A DNA stretch of 64,000 bases from JABIAG01 sp964561995 (lineage in GTDB: Archaea > Nanobdellota > Nanobdellia > Woesearchaeales > JABIAG01), in the NCBI GenBank assembly GCA_964561995.1, contig CAZLQZ010000007.1:1-64000 (forward strand), in the 5' to 3' direction. Both the position numbers and the translations under genes were made by a program. Positions within the stretch are counted from its first letter, which is position 1. Each line of letters begins with the position of its first letter. The notes under the pieces were generated by a model that was given only the letters and a program-made list of their open reading frames with translations, made no database searches and was not told the DNA's origin. Below are positions 1 to 8,141 of the stretch, piece by piece.

Positions 1-1
1 A

Positions 2-85
2 CGCCAACGCCCAGATTTGAACTGGGAGATCCTTGCGGAAATCCGCTTTCGAGGCGGACGGAGTACCAGATTGTCCCACGTTGGC
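2..85 (-). tRNA. tRNA-Ser (CGA)
   Basis: Class II tRNA, 84 nt, no intron. The acceptor stem GCCAACG/CGTTGGC pairs perfectly. The anticodon stem TCCGC/GCGGA encloses loop CTCGAAA, with anticodon CGA at 49-51. There is a long variable arm and a T arm CCCAG-TTCAAAT-CTGGG. The discriminator is G, as expected for serine. The gene lies 20 bases downstream of aspS on the same strand. The window edge cuts off the 3' flank. Confidence 0.95.
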
Positions 86-105
86 AAATAAAATAAAAAA
101 AAGAA

Positions 106-1893
106 TTATTGCTCTTTCGAGGCTTTTTCAATATTTTTCTTAGCTGCTGCATCCAATTCAAGGTGTAATTCTTTTAATTGTTTTTCTTCAATTACTCCTG
201 GACTTCCATCCATTGGACATTCAGCATTTTTATTTTTAGGAAATGCAATTACTTCTCTAATGTCGGTTGTTCCTTTCATTATTGCAACTAGTCTATCTAG
301 TCCAAGTCCCATTCCGCCATGATTCGGTCCGCCGTATTTGTAAGCTTCTAATAAAAATCCAAATCTTTCATTTGCTTTTTCTTCAGGAAATCCTACTAAA
401 TTCATAACTCTTCTTTGAATTTCTGGATTGCTAATTCTAATACTTCCTGAACCAATTTCAGTTCCGTTTAATGCTAAGTCCCATAAATCTCCAAGAACTT
501 CTGCGGGTCTTTTTTCAAAGTCTCCAACAAATTCTTCTTTTGGCATTGAAAACATATGATGTTCTGGAACCCATCTTTTTTCTTCTTCGCTATATACAAA
601 TAATGGGAAGTCATAAATCCAACTAAATACAAAATTTTTGTCATCAAGTAAACCCATATCTTCTGCAAGTTTTACTCTTAGTTTTGCTAAAATATCATTA
701 CACTTTTTTTCTTTGTCTGCAATAAACATTAAAATACTTCCCGGTTTAGCATTAATTTTTTCAATTAATTCTTTTTGAACATCTTCTGGAAAGAATTTTG
801 CAATATTACTTTCTAATCCATTTTCTGTAACTCTCATCCATGCCATTCCTTTGGCACCGTTTTTTTGACAGAAATCAATATACTTGTCAATTTCTTTTCT
901 TCCAAGTTCTTTTTTGGGATTAATGCATTTAATAATTCCGCCGTTATCTTTAACATCTTTAAAAACTCCGAAATCAGATTTTGCAACAATGTCTGTTACT
1001 TGTGTTAATTCTAATTCAAATCTAATATCGGGTTTATCAGTTCCGTATTTTGTCATTGAATCTTTATAAGACAATTTTACAAAAGGTGTTTGAATTTCAA
1101 TATTCATACTTTCTTTGAATAAGTTTTGAATTAAACCTTCTATCATTGATCTAATCTCATCACTTGTCATAAAACTCATTTCTAAATCAATTTGTGTATG
1201 TTCAGGTTGTCTATCTGCTCTTAAGTCTTCATCTCTTAAACATCTAGCAATTTGATAATATCTGTCACATCCTGCAACCATCAATAATTGTTTATACAAT
1301 TGAGGGCTTTGAGGTAAAGCGTAAAACTTTCCTGCATTAACTCTTGAGGGAACAACATAATCTCGTGCACCTTCTGGAGTGGATTTAACTAATAATGGTG
1401 TTTCAATTTCTAAAAAGTCTTTAGAATTCAAAAAATTCCTTGCAGTACTAACGACTTTATGTCTAAAAGCTAATTTTGCTTGCATTGAAGGTCTTCTTAA
1501 ATCTAAATATCTATATTTTAATCGTAAATCTTCTCCTGCTTCCATTCTATCATCAACATCGATAGGTGGAACTTCTGATTTGTTAATTATTTTTAAATCG
1601 TCAATAAAAACTTCAATTGCACCAGTAGGAAGTTTAAGATTTTCCATACCTTCTTTTCTAGGTTTTACTTCTCCACTAATTTTAATACAATCTTCTCTTC
1701 TTAATGTATCTGCAATTTTCATAAAATTAGAATTAAATTCAGGATCAAAAACTATTTGCGTTATTCCGTATCTGTCTCTTAGATCAATAAAGATTATTCC
1801 GCCATGGTCCCTTCTTGTACTTACCCAACCTACCAGAGTTACTTTGTCTCCGATTTGTTCTTTTTTTAGTTCGTTGTTTTTATGGGTTCTCAT
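106..1893 (-). CDS. aspS: Aspartyl-tRNA synthetase, bacterial type
   Basis: Class II synthetase charging tRNA with aspartate. The N-terminal OB fold (about 1-110) reads the anticodon. Motif 2 contains RDEDLRADRQPEHTQID near residue 220, and motif 3 GLGLDRL lies at about 529-535. At 595 residues, with a long insert between motifs 2 and 3 (about 285-415, the position of the bacterial GAD domain), it matches the bacterial enzyme; archaeal AspRS is about 430 residues and lacks the insert. Transfer from bacteria is therefore inferred. The bacterial form can be discriminating or non-discriminating (also making Asp-tRNA-Asn); this cannot be settled here. The ATG at 1893 is the only good start. Confidence 0.95.
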   Translation of the reverse strand: MRTHKNNELKKEQIGDKVTLVGWVSTRRDHGGIIFIDLRDRYGITQIVFDPEFNSNFMKIADTLRREDCIKISGEVKPRKEGMENLKLPTGAIEVFIDDLKIINKSEVPPIDVDDRMEAGEDLRLKYRYLDLRRPSMQAKLAFRHKVVSTARNFLNSKDFLEIETPLLVKSTPEGARDYVVPSRVNAGKFYALPQSPQLYKQLLMVAGCDRYYQIARCLRDEDLRADRQPEHTQIDLEMSFMTSDEIRSMIEGLIQNLFKESMNIEIQTPFVKLSYKDSMTKYGTDKPDIRFELELTQVTDIVAKSDFGVFKDVKDNGGIIKCINPKKELGRKEIDKYIDFCQKNGAKGMAWMRVTENGLESNIAKFFPEDVQKELIEKINAKPGSILMFIADKEKKCNDILAKLRVKLAEDMGLLDDKNFVFSWIYDFPLFVYSEEEKRWVPEHHMFSMPKEEFVGDFEKRPAEVLGDLWDLALNGTEIGSGSIRISNPEIQRRVMNLVGFPEEKANERFGFLLEAYKYGGPNHGGMGLGLDRLVAIMKGTTDIREVIAFPKNKNAECPMDGSPGVIEEKQLKELHLELDAAAKKNIEKASKEQ

Positions 1894-1972
1894 AACTTTA
1901 ATGAAAAATTATCTTTATTTAAAGGTTTTTGTTAAACTAAACCTTTATAATCTAAAATAAAAATATTAAAGT

Positions 1973-3328
1973 ATGAAAAATAATAAAGTTGATGAGTTTA
2001 TTGCTAATCCTAAAAGAGCTTTGTTTGTTTTATCACTTCCTGTTTTGGTTGGGATGTTTGTTCAAACTATGTTTAATATTGTTGATACTGCTTTTATTGG
2101 AAGAGTTGGTACTGATGCAATTGCTGCATTAACTTTTACATTTCCATTATTTGTTGTTCTTATTGCTTTAGTATCTGGTTTAGCAATGGGTACTACTTCT
2201 AGGGTGTCGCGTTATTTGGGCTCAAAGAATAAGTTAGGCGCTGAAAATGCTGCAATGCACGGTTTATATGTTTCTTTAATTGTGGCTTTTATCTTAATAA
2301 TTGTAGTTAATCCTTTTTTACCCTACATTTTATCTTTTTTAGGTGCAAGTGGGCAAGTTGGTGTTTTAGCTTTAAGTTATTTTAGAATTATCTTGTTTGG
2401 TATTTGTTTTATGTTTCCTGCAATGATTTTAAATAATATTTTTTCTGCCCAAGGTGATACAGTAACTCCAATGATTATTCAAATTTCTTCTTTGGTTTTA
2501 AATATAATTTTAGATCCAATTCTAATTTTCGGTTTTAACTTAGGAGTAAAAGGTGCGGCAATAGCAACAGTAATTTCAATGTTTTTTTCATTAGTTTTAT
2601 ATGTTATTTTAATTCAAGTAAATTCTTATTTGAAAATACATCCTTCTTCTTTTAATTTTTCTAAGAGTATTAGTAAGGATATATTCTTTGTAGGTCTTCC
2701 TGCTTCTTTTACTATGTTACTTATGTCTCTTAATTTTATGGTGATAAATAGAATTATGGTATATTTTAGTTTTACTCATGTTGCTTTAATTGGTATTGTA
2801 ACTAGGTTAGAAAGTTTGGGTACAATGCCTATCTTTTCAATTTCTGCTGCTCTAATTACTTTAACTGGAATGTTTTACGGTGCTAAACGTAGTGATTTAT
2901 TAAAAAAGACAATTTGGTATGGTATTAAAATTGCAATTTCAATTGGTTTATTTACCGCAGTTTTATTAGTTTTATTTTCCGAATTATTTTTTAGAATTTT
3001 CACTACTGACGCCAATCTAATTTCATTAGGGGTTTCTTTTTTGAGAATTGAAGCTTGGATTTTACCGTTAGTTGTAATTCCCATGATTGTTAGTAGAGTA
3101 ATGTATGGGATGGGTTTTGGTTTGCCTGGTTTAATGATTGCTTTAACAAGAATAGTTTTTGTGGGAATACCGCTTTCTTTAATTTTTGTTTTTGTTTTTA
3201 ATTGGGGTTATCTTTCTATTGCTTTTGCATTTGTAATAAGTAGTATTGTTGCTAATGTTGTAGGGTTTTTATTATTAAGAAGTAAATTGAAAAAGGTTAA
3301 TTCCGACATTAATCCCGTAAAGATTTAA
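1973..3328 (+). CDS. MATE family multidrug/polyspecific exporter
   Basis: A 451-residue, very hydrophobic protein with about 12 predicted membrane segments in two repeated halves, the usual length and layout of MATE exporters. The N terminus has the family-typical stretch with LPVLVGMFVQTMFNIVDTAF, and the second half begins near residue 235 with a related LPASFTMLLMSLNFMVINRI. These proteins export cationic compounds in exchange for Na+ or H+; the substrate here is unknown. The gene is divergent from aspS, with an A/T-rich promoter between 1894 and 1972. It stands alone, and nothing links it to the distant glycan locus. Confidence 0.9.
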   Translation: MKNNKVDEFIANPKRALFVLSLPVLVGMFVQTMFNIVDTAFIGRVGTDAIAALTFTFPLFVVLIALVSGLAMGTTSRVSRYLGSKNKLGAENAAMHGLYVSLIVAFILIIVVNPFLPYILSFLGASGQVGVLALSYFRIILFGICFMFPAMILNNIFSAQGDTVTPMIIQISSLVLNIILDPILIFGFNLGVKGAAIATVISMFFSLVLYVILIQVNSYLKIHPSSFNFSKSISKDIFFVGLPASFTMLLMSLNFMVINRIMVYFSFTHVALIGIVTRLESLGTMPIFSISAALITLTGMFYGAKRSDLLKKTIWYGIKIAISIGLFTAVLLVLFSELFFRIFTTDANLISLGVSFLRIEAWILPLVVIPMIVSRVMYGMGFGLPGLMIALTRIVFVGIPLSLIFVFVFNWGYLSIAFAFVISSIVANVVGFLLLRSKLKKVNSDINPVKI

Positions 3329-3365
3329 ACAAAGTTTTTATAAGTGTTTTATTATTTATTAAAAT

Positions 3366-3614
3366 ATGAATAAAGGAAAACAATTGTACTGGGTGGATGT
3401 TGGACTTGCAATATCTTTTATATTGTGTTTTATAACTGGAATATTTAAATGGCCGACTTTGTATAAATATTTCTTCTCTTGGCCGATGAAGCAAATAAGC
3501 ATTATTCATGATTGGTCTGGTTTAATTATGGGTTTATTAGTTTTGATTCATTTAATTCAACATTGGAAATGGATTGTTGTAATGACTAAGAAAATGTGGT
3601 GGAAAAATGATTAA
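3366..3614 (+). CDS. DUF4405-like small membrane protein
   Basis: 82 residues with two hydrophobic segments (about 9-30 and 48-68) and conserved histidines (HDWSG near 48, LIHLIQHWKW near 61-70), as in the DUF4405 family of haem-cytochrome-like membrane proteins. It overlaps the following lipoprotein gene by 8 bases, so the two are probably co-translated. DUF4405 proteins often sit beside redox or FMN/Fe-S membrane proteins. A haem or quinone role is family-based inference. Confidence 0.7.
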   Translation: MNKGKQLYWVDVGLAISFILCFITGIFKWPTLYKYFFSWPMKQISIIHDWSGLIMGLLVLIHLIQHWKWIVVMTKKMWWKND

Positions 3615-3801
3615 AATAATTATTGTTGTTTTAATTTTTGCTTTACTTGTTGGTTGTTCAAATGAAACTGCTACAGTAAATGATGTAGAGGTTTCTGATT
3701 CTAAATTGACCTGTCCTAAGGGAATAAGTCATGACCCTTATCCTGGAAGATGTCCTTTGTATGAAGATTCTAATAATGATGGATATTGCGACAGGGTTTA
3801 A
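3607..3801 (+). CDS. Small lipoprotein with Cys-rich Ca-loop-like tail
   Basis: 64 residues: a hydrophobic signal ending in lipobox LVGC (Cys16), a short linker, then CPKGISHDPYPGRC and DSNNDGYCD. The last element resembles the acidic DxNxDGxC calcium loop seen with PYPG-type cysteine motifs in proteins next to DUF4405 or iron-sulfur membrane proteins. It overlaps the upstream DUF4405 gene, suggesting a membrane partner. Exact function unknown; metal or redox binding is inferred. Confidence 0.65.
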   Translation: MIKIIIVVLIFALLVGCSNETATVNDVEVSDSKLTCPKGISHDPYPGRCPLYEDSNNDGYCDRV

Positions 3802-3810
3802 AACCATTAA

Positions 3811-3822
3811 ACTTTATATATG
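3811..3822 (+). promoter_or_regulatory. TATA box of tRNA-Arg
   Basis: An A/T-rich element (CTTTATATATGG) lies about 26-30 bases upstream of the first base of tRNA-Arg at 3846, the normal archaeal spacing. Confidence 0.5.
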
Positions 3823-3845
3823 GAATAGTTTTTACAATTATTAAT

Positions 3846-3957
3846 GGGCCCGTAGCATAGTCTGGATAGTGCGTCTGGCTTCGGTTTATTAAAGAAGCAA
3901 CCAGATGACTCCGGTTCGAAATTGGATTCATTCCTTACGAAAGTCCGGGCGGGCTCG
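3846..3957 (+). tRNA. tRNA-Arg (TCG) with two introns
   Basis: Exons are 3846-3884, 3900-3920 and 3944-3957 and join to a 74-nt tRNA. Acceptor GGGCCCG/CGGGCTC, anticodon stem TCTGG/CCAGA, anticodon TCG at 3881-3883, T stem TCCGG/CCGGG, discriminator G. Intron 1 (3885-3899, 15 nt) is at the canonical 37/38 site: helix CTTC/GAAG with two 3-nt bulges. Intron 2 (3921-3943, 23 nt) is in the T loop at 59/60: helix TTCG/CGAA, bulges AAA and AGT, outer helix CCGG/CCGG. Both fit the bulge-helix-bulge rule for the splicing endonuclease exactly. The 3' half is overlapped on the other strand by a homing endonuclease gene. Confidence 0.93.
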
Positions 3958-4596
3958 TATTTTTTCATTATAATTTTTAATTCTTTGTTTTTTATGTTGT
4001 AAAACTAAGTGTGGAAAAGTATTTTTCATAATCATTTTAATATTTTTTTTAGAGATATAAAAGCAAGTATTGAATGCTTTACTTCTTTTGTCATTTTCAA
4101 AATGAACAGAACAATTAAAATGTAATTCAATTAATTTTTTTAATTCTTTTAACTTTCTGTCGCTTGCTATTTTTATGACATGTTGTGGTATAGTGCGACT
4201 GTTTTCATTCTTTTTAATTTTTATATGTCCGTCACCATCAATTAATCCCGCAAGATAAGCTCCAAATAAATTGCTTTCTTTTTTAATTTGAGGTGGAATT
4301 ATGTTTTTATTCCAGTTTTTGAAGATTGGCCAAAGTTTGTTAATTGAAGTTTGAATCACATAACTTTCTTTATTAGGAACTTTTCTTATATTTACATTTC
4401 TATCAAATTGTTCAAATAAAATTTTTTTAAATTTAATTGACATAGGGATAGATTTTTCCCCTACGTATAAAATTAGTCTTATTTGAATTCTTTTTTTGAT
4501 TTTATCTTTAAATTTATAAAAACATCCGTCTGAATGAATTACTCCAATAAAGTAAGCTAAATTTTGATTGATTTTATTTTTATATTTCATTTTCAT
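3928..4596 (-). CDS. LAGLIDADG homing endonuclease
   Basis: 222 residues with two LAGLIDADG motifs, FIGVIHSDG near residue 17 and LAGLIDGDG near residue 114; the acidic residues ending each motif bind the catalytic metals, so this is a monomeric two-motif enzyme. It is a free-standing gene, antisense to tRNA-Arg. Its stop codon (3928-3930) lies inside tRNA intron 2, and its last ten codons cover the tRNA 3' exon. Two in-frame ATGs exist (4596, 4590). Such enzymes cut long asymmetric sites, often intron-containing RNA genes, and spread by repair of the break. That this tRNA locus is its target or landing site is inferred. Confidence 0.9.
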   Translation of the reverse strand: MKMKYKNKINQNLAYFIGVIHSDGCFYKFKDKIKKRIQIRLILYVGEKSIPMSIKFKKILFEQFDRNVNIRKVPNKESYVIQTSINKLWPIFKNWNKNIIPPQIKKESNLFGAYLAGLIDGDGHIKIKKNENSRTIPQHVIKIASDRKLKELKKLIELHFNCSVHFENDKRSKAFNTCFYISKKNIKMIMKNTFPHLVLQHKKQRIKNYNEKIRARPDFRKE

Positions 4597-4610
4597 TATA
4601 ATAAATGAAA
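4591..4610. promoter_or_regulatory. Inverted repeat at start of endonuclease gene
   Basis: TTTCATT and AATGAAA flank a 6-base spacer, forming a 20-base inverted repeat over the first ATG of the endonuclease gene. It could be an operator or a chance A/T palindrome. Confidence 0.3.
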
Positions 4611-4648
4611 TTAAAAATGAATTAGTTTAAGTACTTTATGTGCAAATT

Positions 4649-4700
4649 TGTCCAATGATCAATGGTTATTCTGTTGAAAAGTTTCATGAAATGTCCAATA
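4649..4700. promoter_or_regulatory. Two TGTCCAAT sites upstream of psmB
   Basis: TGTCCAATG (4649-4657) and TGTCCAATA (4692-4700) are 43 bases apart, about four helical turns, and lie just upstream of the psmB TATA box. Read on the other strand they are CATTGGACA and TATTGGACA, the motif paired before the genes at 36025 and 36925. A shared regulator is inferred. Confidence 0.4.
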
Positions 4701-4720
4701 TATATACTAATCACCAAAAA

Positions 4721-4730
4721 CTTTATAAAT
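4721..4730 (+). promoter_or_regulatory. TATA box of psmB
   Basis: CTTTATAAAT about 50 bases upstream of the psmB ATG at 4779, predicting a leader of about 25-30 bases. Confidence 0.5.
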
Positions 4731-4778
4731 AACTCATTACTTTATGTTATAATAACTTGATTCTTAAAGGCTGAAAAA

Positions 4779-5417
4779 ATGGAAGAAAATCGATTAAAAA
4801 CTGGAACAACTACAATTGGTTTGTTATGTGCAGATGGTGTAGTTTTAGGGGCAGATAGAAGAGCAACAGCTGGAAATTATATTGCTACAAAACATGTAGA
4901 TAAAGTTTTCAAAATAACTAAAAATATGGCTATCACAATGGCTGGTACTGTATCTGATGCTCAATTATTAACAAAATTGATCAAAGCAGAATTACAATTG
5001 AAAACATTAAGAACACACAGAGAACCTACAGTTAAAGAAGCAGCTAATTTATTGGCTGGTATGGTTTACAGAAATATTAGACAGATGTCAATGATTCCTG
5101 GTGTTTCACATTTTTTATTAGGTGGAAAAGATAAAGAAGGTTTTCACTTATATGATATTTATGCAGATGGTTCTATAACTGAAATTAATGATTTTGTTTC
5201 TTCAGGCAGTGGTAGTGTAATTGCTTGGGGAGTTTTAGAAACTATGTATCAACCAAATATGAATCTAGAAGAAGCAAAGAAGATGGTTGCAAAATCAGTT
5301 CATGCAGCTTTACAAAGAGATTCTGCATCTGGTGGCGGACTTACAATATTTACAATAACAAGTGAAGGAGTAGAAAAAGTAGTAGATAAAGAAATTAACC
5401 CAGACGTTAATCTTTAA
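4779..5417 (+). CDS. psmB: Proteasome beta subunit, catalytic
   Basis: Catalytic beta subunit of the archaeal 20S proteasome. A 9-residue propeptide (ending TG) is removed autocatalytically to expose Thr10 as the N-terminal nucleophile. The partner residues Asp26 (Asp17 of mature numbering) and Lys42 (Lys33) are at exactly the right spacing, and the GSGS turn lies near residue 147. Length (212) is normal. It is followed after 20 bases by fttA on the same strand, so a proteasome/RNA-processing operon is likely. The alpha subunit is not in the window. Confidence 0.97.
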   Translation: MEENRLKTGTTTIGLLCADGVVLGADRRATAGNYIATKHVDKVFKITKNMAITMAGTVSDAQLLTKLIKAELQLKTLRTHREPTVKEAANLLAGMVYRNIRQMSMIPGVSHFLLGGKDKEGFHLYDIYADGSITEINDFVSSGSGSVIAWGVLETMYQPNMNLEEAKKMVAKSVHAALQRDSASGGGLTIFTITSEGVEKVVDKEINPDVNL

Positions 5418-5437
5418 TTTTTTTTCAAATTTTTAAA

Positions 5438-7333
5438 ATGGATATATTAAAAGAAATATTAAAAACAATTCCTAATTCTGATAAGTTAATATCGGATGCA
5501 GGTTTTGAGGGAGCTAACATTGTACTTTATTCTAAAGATAAGGATTTTTTTTTAGATAATAAAGGAGCAATTAAAAAAGCAGTTGATGAATTTAAAAAAA
5601 GGATTGAGTTAAGATATGATCCTTCAATGACTTTAGATATGGAAAAATCAGAAATTGAAATTCAAAAAATTCTTCCTGAAGAAGCTAAAGCTGATCAAAT
5701 AATTTTTGATCCACATCGTTCTCAAGTAGTAATTGAAACAGAAAAACCTGGAATTGCTATTGGAAAACAAGGTTCAATTCTTAAAGAAATAAAAAATAAA
5801 ACTGGTTGGACTCCATTAATTAAAAGAACACCAGCTATAAGATCTAAAATTATAGAAAATGTTCGAGGAGTACTATATCAAAATTCTGATTATAGAAGAA
5901 AATTTTTAGATAAAGTAGGTCATAGAATTTATGATGGCTGGAGACGAGGTAAAAAAGAAGAATGGATTAGAATTTCTCAATTTGGAGCTGGAAGACAAGT
6001 TGGTAGAAGTTGTTTATTTTTGCAAACTCCTGAATCAAGAATTTTATTAGATTGTGGAATAGACCCTGCTAATAATGATCATCAATTTCCTTATTTAGAA
6101 GCGCCTGAATTTAATATTCAAGATTTAGATGCAGTAATTGTTACTCATGCTCATTTAGACCATTCTGGTTTAATACCTTGGTTATATAAAATGGGTTATA
6201 GAGGACCAGTATATTGCACTGCTCCAACTCGTGATGTTATGTCTCTTTTAGCTATTGACTTTCATAAAATTATGAAGGGAGATAGAAAAGATCCATTATT
6301 TGAGATGGATGATATTAGGGAAATGGTTAAACATTCTGTTGTTTTAGGTTTTGAGGAAGTTACAGATATTACTCCTGATGTAAGAATTACTTTATACAAT
6401 GCAGGCCACATAATTGGATCTGCAATGGTACACATTCATATTGGAAATGGATTACACAATTTCCTTTATACTGGTGATCAAAAATATGGTAAAACACAAT
6501 TACTTGACCCAGCAGTAACTAAATTCCCAAGATTGGAAACTATGATGATCGAAAGTACTTATGGTGGAAAAGATAATATTCTTCCTTCAAGAGAAGAATC
6601 TGAAGAGTTCTTAGGAAAAGTAATAGAAGAAACTATTAAAGGCGGTGGAAAAGTTTTAATTCCAGTATTGGGTGTAGGAAGAGCTCAAGAAGCTATGTTA
6701 ATTGTTGAAAGTTTAATGCGAAGCGGTAGAATTCCAAATGTTCCTGTTTTTATTGATGGTATGGTTTGGGATATCACTGCAATTCATACTGCATATCCTG
6801 AATTTTTATCAAGAACTGTAAGAAAATCAATATTCCAAAAAAATGATAATCCTTTTTTATCAGATACTTTTAGACGAGTTGGAAGTCACAAAGAAAGATT
6901 ACAAATCATTGAAGAAACTGGATCTTGTATTGTTTTAGCAACATCCGGTATGCTTGTTGGTGGACCATCTGTTGAATATTTAAAACAATTTATGGACAAT
7001 CCTAAAAACACATTATGTTTTGTATGTTATCAGGCAGCAGGTTCATTAGGAAGAAGAATCCAAAATGGAGAAAAAGAGATTGCTTTTGGAAATGGTCAAA
7101 GACAAGAAATTAATCCATTAAAAATGAGAGTTGAAACTTTGGAAGGTTTTACTGGTCATAGTGGAAGAAGAGAATTAATGAGTTTCATTAGCAAAGTTGA
7201 ACCTCGTCCAAGAAAAATAATGGTTAATCATGGTGAAAGTTCTAGATGTTTAGATTTGGCAAGTTCTGCTCATAAGTTATTAAGAGTAGAAACTGTTGCA
7301 CCAAGAAACCTAGATGCTATTAGATTAAGGTAA
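5438..7333 (+). CDS. fttA: Transcription termination factor aCPSF1 (KH/beta-CASP nuclease)
   Basis: 631 residues, the usual length of archaeal aCPSF1/FttA. Two KH modules occupy about residues 1-180 (GXXG-like IGKQGS near 109). A metallo-beta-lactamase domain with zinc motif HAHLDH (237-242) follows, then a beta-CASP domain and C-terminal histidine motifs (GHSG near 573, VNHGE near 595). The enzyme cleaves RNA 3' ends at U-rich sites and ends transcription by displacing RNA polymerase. It starts 20 bases after psmB and probably shares its transcript. All expected metal ligands that can be identified by eye are present. Confidence 0.95.
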   Translation: MDILKEILKTIPNSDKLISDAGFEGANIVLYSKDKDFFLDNKGAIKKAVDEFKKRIELRYDPSMTLDMEKSEIEIQKILPEEAKADQIIFDPHRSQVVIETEKPGIAIGKQGSILKEIKNKTGWTPLIKRTPAIRSKIIENVRGVLYQNSDYRRKFLDKVGHRIYDGWRRGKKEEWIRISQFGAGRQVGRSCLFLQTPESRILLDCGIDPANNDHQFPYLEAPEFNIQDLDAVIVTHAHLDHSGLIPWLYKMGYRGPVYCTAPTRDVMSLLAIDFHKIMKGDRKDPLFEMDDIREMVKHSVVLGFEEVTDITPDVRITLYNAGHIIGSAMVHIHIGNGLHNFLYTGDQKYGKTQLLDPAVTKFPRLETMMIESTYGGKDNILPSREESEEFLGKVIEETIKGGGKVLIPVLGVGRAQEAMLIVESLMRSGRIPNVPVFIDGMVWDITAIHTAYPEFLSRTVRKSIFQKNDNPFLSDTFRRVGSHKERLQIIEETGSCIVLATSGMLVGGPSVEYLKQFMDNPKNTLCFVCYQAAGSLGRRIQNGEKEIAFGNGQRQEINPLKMRVETLEGFTGHSGRRELMSFISKVEPRPRKIMVNHGESSRCLDLASSAHKLLRVETVAPRNLDAIRLR

Positions 7334-7366
7334 ATCTTTTTAAATTATTTTATATTTCTTTATTTT

Positions 7367-8131
7367 ATGAATAGAAATTACAATAAAAATAGTAAATTAA
7401 AAAAAGTAGCTTTAGGTATAACTGCTGCTGCCGTAGTTTTTGGAAGTATTACTGCTCCTATTTTTCATAAAGTAAAAGAATCACGATACATTTCTAATGA
7501 AATTAAAGCTGTACAAAATGGCACAAAATCTTCTTTTGAAGATAGATTGACAAATTCTAGTTCTATAGAAATCAAAGAAGTTTATTTAACATGGGGAAAA
7601 AGATACGACCTTTATGTTGATAATGATATGGTTGCTCAAGTCACAGGAAAAGATTTTAAATTATGGGGTGACACTTTTACTTTAAAAACTTTAGATGGTA
7701 AAGTATTAGCATCTGAAGATGAAAATAAAAGGGTTTTATTTAAATTAAATCGGTCTGCTGTATGTTATGATGAAAATAGTAATATAACTGGTTATCTTGG
7801 AGAAGAAAGATTTAAAGATTTATTTAAATGGGGTTACATTTTTCATTTTTATGATAAAGATCAAAAAGAAATTGGTTATTCTGAAAAAATAGGAAGAAGT
7901 TGCTTAGCAAGACATAAATTATACGATGTTCAAAAAAATGTTGATTATGGTATCGATCGTAAAATGGGTATTCCTTTTTTGACTAGTTATTTTACTTTAA
8001 GTGTTGATGATTTAGAAAGTGTAATTCCTTTAGAACATGCTATTCTTTTGACATGTATTGAAGATGCAATTGCTGATTCTCAAAAAACTAAAAGATTATC
8101 AAGAAAACGAAAGAAAAAATCAAAAAAATAA
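7367..8131 (+). CDS. Membrane-anchored LURP-one/tubby-like protein
   Basis: 254 residues. A hydrophobic segment at about 13-32 is followed by a beta-rich domain (about 70-185) whose repeating pattern (strand, WG..F, LDGKVLA, strand, WGYIFHFYDKDQKEIGY) resembles LURP-one-related/tubby-C barrels. The C terminus is very basic (RKRKKKSKK). One anchor plus an outer or inner barrel is likely. Such barrels in prokaryotes are poorly characterised (lipid binding or scrambling in some relatives). It begins 33 bases after fttA and may be read through from it. The family call is tentative. Confidence 0.5.
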   Translation: MNRNYNKNSKLKKVALGITAAAVVFGSITAPIFHKVKESRYISNEIKAVQNGTKSSFEDRLTNSSSIEIKEVYLTWGKRYDLYVDNDMVAQVTGKDFKLWGDTFTLKTLDGKVLASEDENKRVLFKLNRSAVCYDENSNITGYLGEERFKDLFKWGYIFHFYDKDQKEIGYSEKIGRSCLARHKLYDVQKNVDYGIDRKMGIPFLTSYFTLSVDDLESVIPLEHAILLTCIEDAIADSQKTKRLSRKRKKKSKK

Positions 8132-8141
8132 AATCAAAAAA

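Noticed and set aside
211..220. CATTGGACAT inside aspS, same as the operator motif
   Set aside because: It is inside a coding stretch and single, with no partner site 20 or about 42 bases away or a TATA box after it.
1379..1960. Long plus-strand ORF opposite aspS
   Set aside because: Antisense shadow of a confident gene; composition follows the aspS codons and no ribosome site or family is seen.
1973..3328. MATE exporter as flippase for the surface glycan
   Set aside because: It is 38 kb from the glycan locus and has the ordinary MATE sequence pattern; no evidence of Wzx function.
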